Assembly: GCF_027594145.1 (NCBI RefSeq)
Contig: NZ_JAQFFK010000003.1
Span: 62,001 to 126,000, forward strand
Origin: Methanococcoides alaskense
GTDB taxonomy: Archaea; Halobacteriota; Methanosarcinia; Methanosarcinales; Methanosarcinaceae
Length of the DNA stretch: 64,000 nucleotides
Reading direction: 5' to 3'
Made by a program: the position numbers and the translations under genes. A model generated the notes under the pieces. It saw only the letters and a list, made by a program, of their open reading frames with translations, was not told the DNA's origin and did no database searches. Within the stretch, counting starts at the first letter, position 1. Every line of letters starts with the position of its first letter. Below, piece by piece: positions 27,103-35,786 of the stretch.

Positions 27103-29124
27103 ATGAAAAGCTTTATAGCAATCTTAATGGCTGCTTTAATGGTACTGAGCTTTGTTTCAGTAGCAAGCGCAGCAGATACAATTGAGATCCGAAGTCCGGT
27201 TTTCAGCGGTGACAATTTAACTGACCTCATCGCTAACGACGGAAACTCAATTGACTTTAATGACTTCGCAGCATTCTACTATGACATTGATGATGGTGTC
27301 GGATCCGAATCCATCACATTCACTGGTACTGCTGACGTTATTGCAGAAGATGACCTTGTCTACACCGCAGAGATCCAGCAGGTAGGATACACCTACGAAG
27401 GATGGGACAACAATGGTGAGACATTTGACAAGATCGGTTTCCTCGCAGAGGAATACGTTCCAATAGACCAGGATCCTGGAATCCTTTCCAAGTTGATCCT
27501 CGACTCCGATGACAAGTACACCCTTCGTACAGGTCAGACACTCGAACTCGGTGAAGGTTTCGCAATCACACCAAAGCAGATCGATGTTGACGGTAACAAG
27601 GTATGGCTCGAGCTTACAAAGGACGGCAACTTCATTGATGATGAAGTATTCAACACTGTAGACAACACTGACGACTCCGCATGGGAATATGACACCACCA
27701 TTGGTGGCGAAGAAGATATCATTATGCTGAGAGTACACATCAACGAAGTATTCCAGGGTCAGGTTGACAGTCTTGCTATCATCGAGGGTCTCTGGTTGAT
27801 CAGCGATGAAGTAACAGAAATCGACACAAGTGACTCATTCGGTGACCTCGAAGTAACAACTATTACAACAGGTGCAAGCGGAATGATCGAAATGAAGAAC
27901 GTCGACAATGACATCACTCTTAACGATGATTCACTTATTTCAATCTCTGATGGTATTTCCATACAGACTGCAGATCCTGCAACAGGTACAGATGCTCTTA
28001 GATTCTTCTTCGTAAAGCAGATCACAGAGCCAGGTACCTATGAGATCAGAGGCACTGTTGCTTCACCAACAACTTCAGGTGACGTATTCACATGGGACGA
28101 AGCAAGCTTTGCTGGTTTCTACTATGACATCGATGACGATATTGCATCAGAAGAGCTGACTGTAACCGTTACTGGCGAAAACAGAACCATTGCAGAGGAT
28201 GCTCTTGTATACACTGCAGAGATTCAGCAGGTCGGTTTCACCTATGAAGGATGGGACACTGCTACAGTCAACACCTATGACAAGATCGGTTTCCTCGCAG
28301 AGGAATACGTTCCAATAGACCAGGATCCTGGAATCCTTTCCAAGTTGATCCTCGACTCCGATGACAAGTACACCCTACGTACCGGTCAGACACTCGAACT
28401 CGGTGAAGGTTTCGCAATCACACCAAAGCAGATCGATGTTGACGGTAACAAGGTATGGCTCGAGCTTTCAAAAGACGGCGAATTCATTGATGATGAAGTA
28501 TTCAACACTGTAGACAACACTGACGACTCCGCATGGGAATATGACACCACCATTGGTGGCGAAGATGATATCGTTATGCTGAGAGTACACATCAACGAAG
28601 TATTCCAGGGTCAGGTTGACAGTCTTGCTATCATCGAGGGTCTTTGGTTGATCAGCGATGAAGTAATAGAAATCGACACAAGTGATGAATTTGGTGACCT
28701 CGAAGTAAACTCTATCACAACAGGTCCAAGCGGAACCATCACAATGGATAACGTTGACAATGAGATCTCCTTGAACAAGGACTCAACAATCGAGATCGCA
28801 GAAGGCCTCAACTTCAGAGTTGCTGACAGTGAGAACGATGATGTAAGATTCTTCTTGTTCACTGAACAGACAATCGAAGGCGCAGTTGACGAGACAGTTG
28901 ACGAGACAGTTGACGAGACAGTTGACGAGACAGTTGACGAGACAGTTGACGAGACAGTTGACGAGACAGTTAACGAGACCGTTAACGAGACAGTTGACGA
29001 AACCGTTAACGAGACAACTGACGAAGAAGCTCCTGAAGAGACTCCAGATGAGACTCCAGGCTTTGAAGCAGTATTCGCAATTGCAGGTCTCCTTGCAGTA
29101 GCATACTTCGTAAGAAGGAACTAA
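27103..29124 (+). CDS. S-layer protein with duplicated S-layer-family domain and PGF-CTERM anchor
   Basis: The 673-residue exported protein begins with a signal peptide (cleavage after ASA, about residue 24), has two tandem copies of the Methanosarcinales S-layer duplication domain (DUF1608), then a low-complexity stalk of four-residue VDET/VNET units, then PGF followed by a hydrophobic segment and RRN, the PGF-CTERM archaeosortase signal. It is the likely main S-layer lattice protein. The VNET units and other N-x-T sites could carry N-glycans. The protein is very acidic, fitting a marine or saline habitat. GGAGG at 27092-27096 sets the start. Confidence 0.95.
   Translation: MKSFIAILMAALMVLSFVSVASAADTIEIRSPVFSGDNLTDLIANDGNSIDFNDFAAFYYDIDDGVGSESITFTGTADVIAEDDLVYTAEIQQVGYTYEGWDNNGETFDKIGFLAEEYVPIDQDPGILSKLILDSDDKYTLRTGQTLELGEGFAITPKQIDVDGNKVWLELTKDGNFIDDEVFNTVDNTDDSAWEYDTTIGGEEDIIMLRVHINEVFQGQVDSLAIIEGLWLISDEVTEIDTSDSFGDLEVTTITTGASGMIEMKNVDNDITLNDDSLISISDGISIQTADPATGTDALRFFFVKQITEPGTYEIRGTVASPTTSGDVFTWDEASFAGFYYDIDDDIASEELTVTVTGENRTIAEDALVYTAEIQQVGFTYEGWDTATVNTYDKIGFLAEEYVPIDQDPGILSKLILDSDDKYTLRTGQTLELGEGFAITPKQIDVDGNKVWLELSKDGEFIDDEVFNTVDNTDDSAWEYDTTIGGEDDIVMLRVHINEVFQGQVDSLAIIEGLWLISDEVIEIDTSDEFGDLEVNSITTGPSGTITMDNVDNEISLNKDSTIEIAEGLNFRVADSENDDVRFFLFTEQTIEGAVDETVDETVDETVDETVDETVDETVDETVNETVNETVDETVNETTDEEAPEETPDETPGFEAVFAIAGLLAVAYFVRRN
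27427..27833 (+). repeat. Near-identical internal DNA repeat in the S-layer gene, copy 1
   Basis: This block matches 28279-28685 (offset 852 bases) with ten mismatches that I can count and no gaps. Flanking parts of the two domains are much more diverged, which points to recent gene conversion between domains. Confidence 0.85.
28279..28685 (+). repeat. Near-identical internal DNA repeat in the S-layer gene, copy 2
   Basis: Partner of 27427-27833. The ten differences include both silent and replacement changes (for example Lys-Asp-Gly-Asn against Lys-Asp-Gly-Glu). Confidence 0.85.
28885..29016 (+). repeat. Tandem 12-base repeat encoding the S-layer stalk
   Basis: Eleven consecutive 12-base units are seen. 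The first seven are identical GTTGACGAGACA (28885-28968); the last four vary (GTTAACGAGACC and similar). They encode V-D-E-T or V-N-E-T. Perfect in-frame repeats can change number by slippage, so stalk length may vary among strains. Confidence 0.9.
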
Positions 29125-29135
29125 TTTTCTAAAAT

Positions 29136-29176
29136 CTAAGAAGGGTGAAAATCCTTCTTAGCTTTTCTTTTATTTG
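29136..29176 (+). terminator. Terminator of the S-layer gene
   Basis: CTAAGAAGG (29136-29144) pairs perfectly with CCTTCTTAG (29153-29161), followed by CTTTTCTTTTATTT. Confidence 0.75.
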
Positions 29177-29248
29177 ACACGTTTGTCGATAATTTAAAAT
29201 ACCAATAGTCTTATTGTTCTCTCATTGTTAGTCAGTGAGGTCTTTAAG

Positions 29249-29797
29249 ATGAATATGAAACTATTAATGATACCTTTTCTCGCATTGCTTCTTGTGGCAG
29301 TGTCTGGTTGTACGGATCCGGCAGAACCAACTGGTCCTGCAGTTGATGGAGTTGTTCTGAGCGTTGATGGAGTTGTTCTGGAAACAGTTCCTGAAGGCTT
29401 TGAGTATCTTGGTGCACACGATGTTGAAGCCGACGACATAAGAGTGGACTATGTTGATGTAGAGGGTATTCTCAATGCATCTGAGGCTTTCTACAACCTT
29501 GATTCAGCAGATTATTGGATTATGGGCGTCGAGATGGATTCCGTGGAGAGCGCAGAAAACTTCATTACACAGTACAAGGCAGGTTTTGGATCTCTTGCTG
29601 TGGGGAATAGGTTCGCTGAAGTACCTTTCAATGAACATGATGCTACAGTTATCACTAAATATATAACAGCAGGTGGGGAATACAATGTGCCAAGGTACAG
29701 CTATGTCTGGAACAACGAGAATTTCGTTTTCCTTGTAAAAGGCAATACTGATGATGCTGAAGTTGTATTAAATCTTGCAAAAGCAACCGGATTTTAA
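29249..29797 (+). CDS. Small lipoprotein of unknown function
   Basis: ATG 29249 follows TGAGGT (29236-29241). The 182-residue product has a lipoprotein signal (MNMKLLMIPFLALLLVAVSGC) and a soluble outside domain of about 160 residues with no family that I recognise. Residues after the lipobox hold a short direct repeat (DGVVLSV/DGVVLET). It has no cysteine other than the lipid site. It lies just after the S-layer gene but behind a terminator, so it is probably transcribed separately. Confidence 0.75.
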   Translation: MNMKLLMIPFLALLLVAVSGCTDPAEPTGPAVDGVVLSVDGVVLETVPEGFEYLGAHDVEADDIRVDYVDVEGILNASEAFYNLDSADYWIMGVEMDSVESAENFITQYKAGFGSLAVGNRFAEVPFNEHDATVITKYITAGGEYNVPRYSYVWNNENFVFLVKGNTDDAEVVLNLAKATGF

Positions 29798-29813
29798 TCC
29801 GGTTTCCTTTTTA
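29785..29813 (+). terminator. Terminator overlapping the lipoprotein stop codon
   Basis: AACCGGA (29785-29791) pairs with TCCGGTT (29798-29804), with the TAA stop in the loop, followed by TCCTTTTTAAT. Confidence 0.65.
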
Positions 29814-29880
29814 ATATCTGTAAAATAAGCTATTCAATCGATACGCTTTAATAATACTATGTCCATGTAGGTGCTGCAAT

Positions 29881-29990
29881 GCCCGGGTAGCCTAGTTGGT
29901 TGGGGCGCCAGACTCATAGGGAATATTTAACCGTGCGTCCAAATCTCCTGAGAAATCTGGAGGTCGCGTGTTCGAGTCACGCTCCGGGCA
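29881..29990 (+). tRNA. tRNA with CAU anticodon (probable elongator tRNA-Met), intron-containing
   Basis: The acceptor strands GCCCGGG (29881-29887) and TCCGGGC (29983-29989, one G-U pair) enclose a normal D arm, anticodon stem CCAGA/TCTGG (29908-29912 with 29956-29960), anticodon CAT (29915-29917), and T arm GCGTG-TTCGAGT-CACGC. A 36-base intron (29919-29954) sits after position 37, the canonical archaeal site. The mature length is 74 without CCA, which is not encoded. The body suits elongator Met; tRNA-Ile2 (CAU, agmatidine-modified) is the alternative. A box A-like TTTAATAAT lies near 29847. Confidence 0.92.
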
Positions 29991-30047
29991 CTTTGCCTTT
30001 CTTATTTTTTTAAGATATGTGCCCATATCTTTACCTTGATGATAAAG

Positions 30048-30056
30048 CATATATTA
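30048..30056 (+). promoter_or_regulatory. TATA box of polB
   Basis: CATATATTAA-like sequence is centred about 27 bases before the ATG at 30079. No ribosome binding site is seen, so a leaderless mRNA is likely. Confidence 0.45.
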
Positions 30057-30078
30057 ACCCTCCACATTAAGTAGTTCC

Positions 30079-32811
30079 ATGAATTTTCAAATTCTGGATG
30101 CAGACTATTTTCGCGAGGATAACCAACCTATCATCCGAATCTTTGGGAGATCGGAAGATGGGGAGAGTGTTTGCTGTCTGGTTCCGGGGTTTGAGCCTTA
30201 TTTTTATTTGAGTGCTTCAGGGGACCTACAAAAGCTCGGTGAAGAGATCATGGAATGTTTCGAGGGTGTAAAGACCTTTGAGATCGTTGAAAGGTTCGAG
30301 CCAATAGGTTATCAGGAAACCAAAAAGCACATGCTCAAGATCACTACCTATGATCCTGGCAATGTGCCTGAGATCAGGGATGATGTGGCATCTATGCTTG
30401 GTGTCAATGCTATATATGAAACAGACATCCTTTTCAGGAACCGATTCCTTATTGATAAGGGCTTCAAGGGTATGGGCTGGGTGTCAACGGAATCGGAAGA
30501 ATCGGTTTCGAATGGGAGGATACTGTGCGAACGTGCCATAAAGAGTTCTCATATTACCGAGGTCCAGAAAATTGCCAATTCCTCGTTGAAATACATGGCA
30601 TTCGACATTGAATGCCTCCCACACGATGGCGGGATGCCAACACCAGATGTTTCTCCTGTCATCATGGTAAGTTTCGCCTTTGAGCCGGCCTACAAAGGTC
30701 ACAAGACCCTTGTTCTTGTAATGAAAGAAGTGGAGGGTGTTGATGAAGATGTCGAGATGTTCCCGGAGGAATCCGACCTTTTGGACCGTTTCTTTGAGAT
30801 TATCAGGGACTATGACCCTGACGTAATTACAGGTTATAACATAAACGGTTTTGACGTGCCCTATATCACAGACAGGGTAAAGCTCCTGAACGAATCAGGT
30901 TCTAACATCAATTCTGCTGTTGGAAGGGACTCAAGGGCACTCAGCTATCGGAAAGTCATAAATCGTACGATGGTCTCCATTACCGGAAGGGTCGTAGTCG
31001 ATTCTCTTCCTCTTATCAGGCAACAGTTCAGCTTGAAAAGATATACATTACGTAATGTCTCCAAAGAATTGCTTAATAGGGAAAAACTTGATGTCGATGC
31101 GTCTGACATGGAAGAGCACTGGAACGATTCCGGTGAAAAGATACGTAAATTCATTGACTATTCAAGACGCGACTCAGAACTTGCTCTTGATCTCCTTCTG
31201 GAACTTAAACTTCTGGACAAGTATATCGCTCTTTCAAGGGTCAGTGGAGTGCTTCTTCAGGATACTGTAAGTGGCGGGCAGACCAATATGGTCGAACATA
31301 TACTGTTGACCGAATTCGGTAAACAGGGGCGTGTGATGTCCACAAAACCCGATGAAGAAACATCTGCTTTCAGACGAAAGCAGAATGAGGAGCTTAAAGG
31401 GGGTGCAGTTCTCGAACCGGAGAAGGGATTGCATAAGAACGTGATTGTACTTGACTATAAATCCCTTTATCCAACCATCATGATGGCCCACAACCTCTGC
31501 TATACCACTGTGGTTGCCCCTGGGAAGTATCCGGAAGATAAAGTGATAAGGTCACCCTCAAAAGGCGAGTTTGTAAAACCTGAGATGTTCAAAGGTATAG
31601 TTCCTTCTGTTCTGGAAGCCTTGCTTGACAAGAGGGTTGATACTAAGAATCTTATGAAGCAGGCAAGTGACGAAGGTGAATATCAGGTCCTTGATGCGAC
31701 ACAACTTGCTTTGAAGATCCTTCTTAACAGTTTCTATGGCTATTCAGGATATGCACGTGCCAGGCTCTACAGCTTGCAGATGGCAAATTCGGTGACCAGT
31801 ATTGGAAGGGGGAACATTGCCAGAACGGAAGATATTGTATGTAATCGCATAGGAAAGATCATCCTCAGGGGCAATGAAGCTTATCTTTTGGATGAGATCG
31901 ATGAGCTAAGGGGTGATGATAAGGTCGTAAAGCTCTCGGTCGCTTATGGGGATACTGACAGTGTGTTCGTACATTGTAAGAACGAGCAGGATCTGGAGTT
32001 CGAAGAGGGTGTTTTCTCACTTGACGATTCAGCACTTGTTGGGAAAAAAGTTGCAAGCATAGTAACTGCATCTTTACCTGATCCCATGGAGCTGGAATTT
32101 GAAGCTGCCGCAAAACGTGTTTTGCTAATTGCTAAGAAAAGATATGCACAATGGATCTTTGAGCCTACGAACGACGGCTGGACTGACTCTATCAAGGTAA
32201 AAGGGTTGGAGACTGTACGGCGGGATTGGTGTGAACTTACTTCAAAAATGCTCAACAGGGTGCTGGAACTCGTACTTAAGGAAGGTGACATTGAAGGCTC
32301 TGTGGAGCATGTGAGGGACCTTGTGGACAGGGTAAGGAACCTTGATGCAGAGAAAGATGCCGATCTCTTTGAAGACCTGGTGCTTACAAAGAACTTTTCA
32401 AAAAGCCCTTCAAGTTATAAGAACAAACAGCCACATTTGACAGTGGTCGAGAACATCCAGAGACGTACCGGTGTTCGACCTTCCATTGGTGAGCGAATCC
32501 CATTCGTGATAATTGCCGGAAAAGGCTTGTTCGTAGATCGGGCAGAAGATCCTGACTATGTCCGCGAGAACAATGTTCCACTGGATGTGGATTACTACAT
32601 ACAGAAACAGATGTTGCCTCCTGTGGAGCGTATCCTTAGTGTTTTCGGCGTTGATATGGCTACCCTTAATCATGATCCAAAGCAAAAAGGTCTCTTTGAC
32701 TTTGACAGTTCCGTGGAAGAAAATAGCCCTGCTTTGAAAAAGGTCATAAGGACAAAAGAAGTCTCAACGAATGAAGATCAAAAAACGCAAAGCTCACTTT
32801 TTGACTTCTAA
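30079..32811 (+). CDS. polB: Family B DNA polymerase
   Basis: The 910-residue protein has the 3'-5' exonuclease motifs FDIECLP, GYNINGFDVPYI and YSRRDSELA, and polymerase motifs DYKSLYPTIM (A), LKILLNSFYGYSGYARARLY (B) and YGDTDSVF (C) with the catalytic aspartates. It is a proofreading replicative polymerase. The C-terminus holds two PCNA-interacting (PIP)-like motifs, QKGLFDF (869-875) and QSSLFDF at the last seven residues (904-910), joined by a hydrophilic linker. No intein is present, although archaeal polB genes often carry one. Confidence 0.96.
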   Translation: MNFQILDADYFREDNQPIIRIFGRSEDGESVCCLVPGFEPYFYLSASGDLQKLGEEIMECFEGVKTFEIVERFEPIGYQETKKHMLKITTYDPGNVPEIRDDVASMLGVNAIYETDILFRNRFLIDKGFKGMGWVSTESEESVSNGRILCERAIKSSHITEVQKIANSSLKYMAFDIECLPHDGGMPTPDVSPVIMVSFAFEPAYKGHKTLVLVMKEVEGVDEDVEMFPEESDLLDRFFEIIRDYDPDVITGYNINGFDVPYITDRVKLLNESGSNINSAVGRDSRALSYRKVINRTMVSITGRVVVDSLPLIRQQFSLKRYTLRNVSKELLNREKLDVDASDMEEHWNDSGEKIRKFIDYSRRDSELALDLLLELKLLDKYIALSRVSGVLLQDTVSGGQTNMVEHILLTEFGKQGRVMSTKPDEETSAFRRKQNEELKGGAVLEPEKGLHKNVIVLDYKSLYPTIMMAHNLCYTTVVAPGKYPEDKVIRSPSKGEFVKPEMFKGIVPSVLEALLDKRVDTKNLMKQASDEGEYQVLDATQLALKILLNSFYGYSGYARARLYSLQMANSVTSIGRGNIARTEDIVCNRIGKIILRGNEAYLLDEIDELRGDDKVVKLSVAYGDTDSVFVHCKNEQDLEFEEGVFSLDDSALVGKKVASIVTASLPDPMELEFEAAAKRVLLIAKKRYAQWIFEPTNDGWTDSIKVKGLETVRRDWCELTSKMLNRVLELVLKEGDIEGSVEHVRDLVDRVRNLDAEKDADLFEDLVLTKNFSKSPSSYKNKQPHLTVVENIQRRTGVRPSIGERIPFVIIAGKGLFVDRAEDPDYVRENNVPLDVDYYIQKQMLPPVERILSVFGVDMATLNHDPKQKGLFDFDSSVEENSPALKKVIRTKEVSTNEDQKTQSSLFDF

Positions 32812-32837
32812 ATTAAAAAATAAATTTAAAAAAAGGA

Positions 32838-34115
32838 TCAGAGCTGCACATAACGTGCAGCATCTCCAAGATCTTCTTCAATTCTGAGTAACTGGTTGTA
32901 TTTTGCAGTACGCTCACTTCTCGCAGGTGCGCCTGTCTTAATGAGGTCTCCTCCAATAGCTACTGAAATATCAGCTATCATTGGGTCTTCTGTCTCTGCA
33001 GAGCGATGGCTTACAACAACGCTGTAACCATTCCTCTGTGCAAGATTTGCAGCATCGAATGATTCAGATATCGTGCCTATCTGGTTGACCTTGAGTAAAA
33101 GTGCATTTGCTGCTTCCATCTCAATACCCTTTGCCAGGCGGTTTACATTTGTAACGAACAGGTCATCCCCGACAATTATAGTGTCCCATGCCTCGCTCGT
33201 AAGAGTTGCAAAGTCCTCAAATGATTCCTCGTGGAATGGGTCCTCAATTGAAAGGATCGGATATGTTTCAATAAGATCAAGGTAGTAGTCCACAAGTTCA
33301 GCAGGAGCTATCTTTTTTCCATCGATGAAATATTTCTCGCCATCGAAGAACTCGGATGCAGCGGAATCAAGCCCGATGGTGATCTCTGATTCGGTATATC
33401 CGGCTTCCTCAATTCCACTTACGAGTGCGTCCAGTGCATCAGCAGTTGTTGAGATCGGAGGTGCATATCCGCCTTCGTATCCTACATTTGTTGCAGAAGC
33501 GCCGTATTTGTCCTCAAGGACCTTACCAAGAGCATGGTATGTCTCAGCTCCCATTCTCAATGCATTTGAGAAAGTGTCAGCACCTTTTGGCTGTATCATA
33601 AATTCCTGGATGGAAAGGTCATTACCTGCATGCTTTCCGCCATTGATCACGTTCATTGTTGGAACAGGCAATGCAAAAGCGTTGGTACCACCAAGGTAAC
33701 GATAAAGGGCAATTCCAAGGGAATCAGCTGCTGCTTTTGCAGTGGCCATGGAAATTCCCAGAATGGCGTTAGCCCCAAAGGTATTTTTGTTCTCAGTGCC
33801 GTCCAGTGCGATCATCAGCTCATCTATCTCACGCTGGTTACGTGCATCCATTCCCAAAATCTCTTTTGAAAGGGTCTTATTAACATTGTCTACAGCGTCC
33901 AATACTCCTTTCCCGTTGTACCGGTCAGCGTCCTTATCCCTTAGTTCAAGGGCTTCATTAGAACCTGTGGAAGCTCCAGAAGGAACACTTGCCCTTCCAA
34001 ATCCGCATCCAGTGTAAATATCTACTTCTACCGTAGGGTTTCCTCTGGAGTCAAGTATCTCTCTGGCATGCACTTTTTGAATTGTGTATTTTGCTTCTTC
34101 GCTGATAGAGTTCAT
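32838..34115 (-). CDS. eno: Enolase
   Basis: The 425-residue protein converts 2-phosphoglycerate to phosphoenolpyruvate. It shows AREILDSRGNPTVEVD, SGASTGSNEALELRD, the metal and catalytic segments GLDSAASEFFDG, LSIEDPFHEES, VGDDLFVTN, and LLLKVNQIGTISESFDAA, and the ending SHRSAETEDPMIADISVA. GGTGA sits four bases before the ATG. It is convergent with polB and divergent from a winged-helix regulator; a TATA box (GTATATAAAG on the minus strand) lies near 34190-34200. Confidence 0.97.
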   Translation of the reverse strand: MNSISEEAKYTIQKVHAREILDSRGNPTVEVDIYTGCGFGRASVPSGASTGSNEALELRDKDADRYNGKGVLDAVDNVNKTLSKEILGMDARNQREIDELMIALDGTENKNTFGANAILGISMATAKAAADSLGIALYRYLGGTNAFALPVPTMNVINGGKHAGNDLSIQEFMIQPKGADTFSNALRMGAETYHALGKVLEDKYGASATNVGYEGGYAPPISTTADALDALVSGIEEAGYTESEITIGLDSAASEFFDGEKYFIDGKKIAPAELVDYYLDLIETYPILSIEDPFHEESFEDFATLTSEAWDTIIVGDDLFVTNVNRLAKGIEMEAANALLLKVNQIGTISESFDAANLAQRNGYSVVVSHRSAETEDPMIADISVAIGGDLIKTGAPARSERTAKYNQLLRIEEDLGDAARYVQL

Positions 34116-34230
34116 GTCTTCACCATTTGGTTATTCTATGAATAAATCGTACATTACAGTATATATTGTTACCGCATTTTGCACTGTTCTTTATATACTC
34201 TATTTAAGCAGCGTTAGTTATGCACAGCAT

Positions 34231-34240
34231 AAATATATAA
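34231..34240 (+). promoter_or_regulatory. TATA box of the winged-helix regulator gene
   Basis: AAATATATAA is centred 29 bases before ATG 34264, predicting a transcript that begins at or near the start codon. Confidence 0.55.
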
Positions 34241-34263
34241 ACATCTAAGTACTATTACCATTC

Positions 34264-34641
34264 ATGGCGAGTGAGATGTCTAACTTTATAGATGAGAAGG
34301 GGTATGAGGTATCATCCCTATTACAAAGCATTAACGTTTCGAGAATAGAAGCACTTTCAATTGCCTGTCTTCTTAATGGATGTGAACTAAGTTCCCAGGA
34401 TATAGAAAATGTTACAGGCCTGAGGCAACCAGAGGTAAGTGTAGCTATGCGACCTCTGTGTGAACGTGGTTGGGTGGAGGAAAAGAACGAGAAGAGGACT
34501 AAATGCAGAGGAAGGCCTGCAAAATATTACTCGCTCAATATGGATTTCACTGAGATCCTGAAAGAATATGAATCTGATATTCTAAAAGAAAATGAGAAAA
34601 GGTTGGAAGTTGTAAAGAGCCTGCGTAATTTAGTAGATTAA
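34264..34641 (+). CDS. Winged helix-turn-helix transcription regulator
   Basis: The 125-residue protein has a MarR/TrmB-like DNA-binding domain: LSSQDIENVTGLRQPEVSVAMRPLCERGWV, then a wing rich in basic residues (KNEKRTKCRGRPAKYYSLN), then a charged C-terminal helix likely used for dimerisation. It lacks a ligand-binding domain. The gene appears leaderless; an alternative ATG at 34276 would remove four residues. It is divergent from enolase, a possible target by position only. Confidence 0.85.
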   Translation: MASEMSNFIDEKGYEVSSLLQSINVSRIEALSIACLLNGCELSSQDIENVTGLRQPEVSVAMRPLCERGWVEEKNEKRTKCRGRPAKYYSLNMDFTEILKEYESDILKENEKRLEVVKSLRNLVD

Positions 34642-34667
34642 GTTGTGATATTTTGATTCATTTTCGA

Positions 34668-35111
34668 TTAGTTCTTTCCGAATGATATCGGAGCAAAGCC
34701 CTTGGTGGCATCGAATGCACGCATAGCTTCCATGCCATCGATCTCCATTATGAAGACCTCAAGGACCATGAATGCTGCACTTTCTCCGCGCAAGCAGCCG
34801 ACATTGACATTGTCGCCACGTCCGGCAGCGGTATGGAGGTGAATCTTAGGTCTGCCTTCTTCTGTAAATATATTCCCAATACCTATCACTTCCTGTGGCT
34901 CAGTATGGTTGACCCACATGGGTTCAGGGGGGATTGCATTCTCTTTAGGTCCTACGACAAGGTTGACTTTGGCCACAGCGCCAAGCAGAGTGAATACCGC
35001 GGACTTGATGTTCTCTTTTGTTGCAATACCTTCAAGTTCCTGAAGCAGGTCTTCTCCAGTATCTATCCTCACAGTAAATACTCTGCCAATATTTCCTTTT
35101 GAATATTCCAT
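34668..35111 (-). CDS. PPC (DUF296) domain protein
   Basis: The 147-residue protein is a stand-alone PPC domain, also called DUF296 or PD1-like. Landmarks are FTVRIDTGEDLLQELEGIA, the G-A-V-x-x-V-x-L core, and KIHLHTAAGRGD with the paired histidines that bind zinc in archaeal and bacterial trimers. In plants the domain accompanies AT-hook DNA-binding proteins; the role of the free archaeal form is unknown. It lacks an AT-hook. A degraded ABC ATPase gene lies just upstream. Confidence 0.85.
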   Translation of the reverse strand: MEYSKGNIGRVFTVRIDTGEDLLQELEGIATKENIKSAVFTLLGAVAKVNLVVGPKENAIPPEPMWVNHTEPQEVIGIGNIFTEEGRPKIHLHTAAGRGDNVNVGCLRGESAAFMVLEVFIMEIDGMEAMRAFDATKGFAPISFGKN

Positions 35112-35137
35112 ATTCTCACCTGATAAAACGTTTTAAA

Positions 35138-35648
35138 TTAAAAATGATCATTTACTATCCTTCCATCAACAATACGAATGATACGATTGGTCTTAGCTGC
35201 CATGTTCTCATCATGCGTCACAAGTATGAAGGTCTGTCCATAATCCCGGTTTAGCTTCCTTAGAAGCTCATATATCTTATCGCTTTTTTTCCAGATATCA
35301 GTAAAGGCATCATCACATTCTCGAGCGCTGAAAAATCGGGTAATAAATGATGGTACTGAAAGATAAATCCAAGCATCTTGTTACGTGCATTGGAACGTTC
35401 CTTGTCCGACATGGTCGTAACATCTTCGCCATCTATCAAGATAGTCCCGCTTGTTGGCGAATCAAGTATGCCTATTATGTGCAGTAATGTACTTTAGCCT
35501 GATCATGAGATCCTGAAGGTCTTATTATGGAGAGAAACTCTCCACGTTTGACTTTAAGGCTAAGCCCGTCAAGTGCTTTGCCCCCTAATCCATCTGTGTA
35601 GGTCTTCGTAAGGTCTCTGATCTCGATTATATTGGATATATCAACCAT
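35138..35648 (-). pseudogene. Degraded LolD/MacB-type ABC transporter ATPase
   Basis: Reading the minus strand and allowing frame changes gives IIEIRDLTKTYTDGLGGKALDG, a broken Walker A (RPSGSHDQ instead of GPSGSGKST), then in another frame SGTILIDGEDVTTMSDKE, NKMLGFIFQYHHLLPDFSALENVMMP, and after a deletion LRKLNRDYGQTFILVTHDENMAAKTNRIIRIVDGRIV. The LSGGQ signature and Walker B are missing. At least one frameshift and one internal deletion make it non-functional. No permease gene is next to it, so the rest of the transporter has been lost. Confidence 0.85.
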
Positions 35649-35786
35649 TTTATACCTGCTTTTTGCTCGATTCTTTACCATTATCTTGCTGGATCATTTA
35701 TAATGAATGGTATGCACAAACCATCATCGGTTTTGTTAAAATTATAAAAAAGGGGGTGAATATCCCGCTAAGGATATAATTTAAGG

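Noticed and set aside
28885-29016. Possible CRISPR array
   Set aside because: The 12-base units have no spacers and lie in frame in a coding region. No CRISPR array or cas gene is visible in the window.
28886-29101. Plus-strand frame with TRQL repeats inside the S-layer gene
   Set aside because: It is the shifted frame of the 12-base tandem repeat and is opened only by that repeat.
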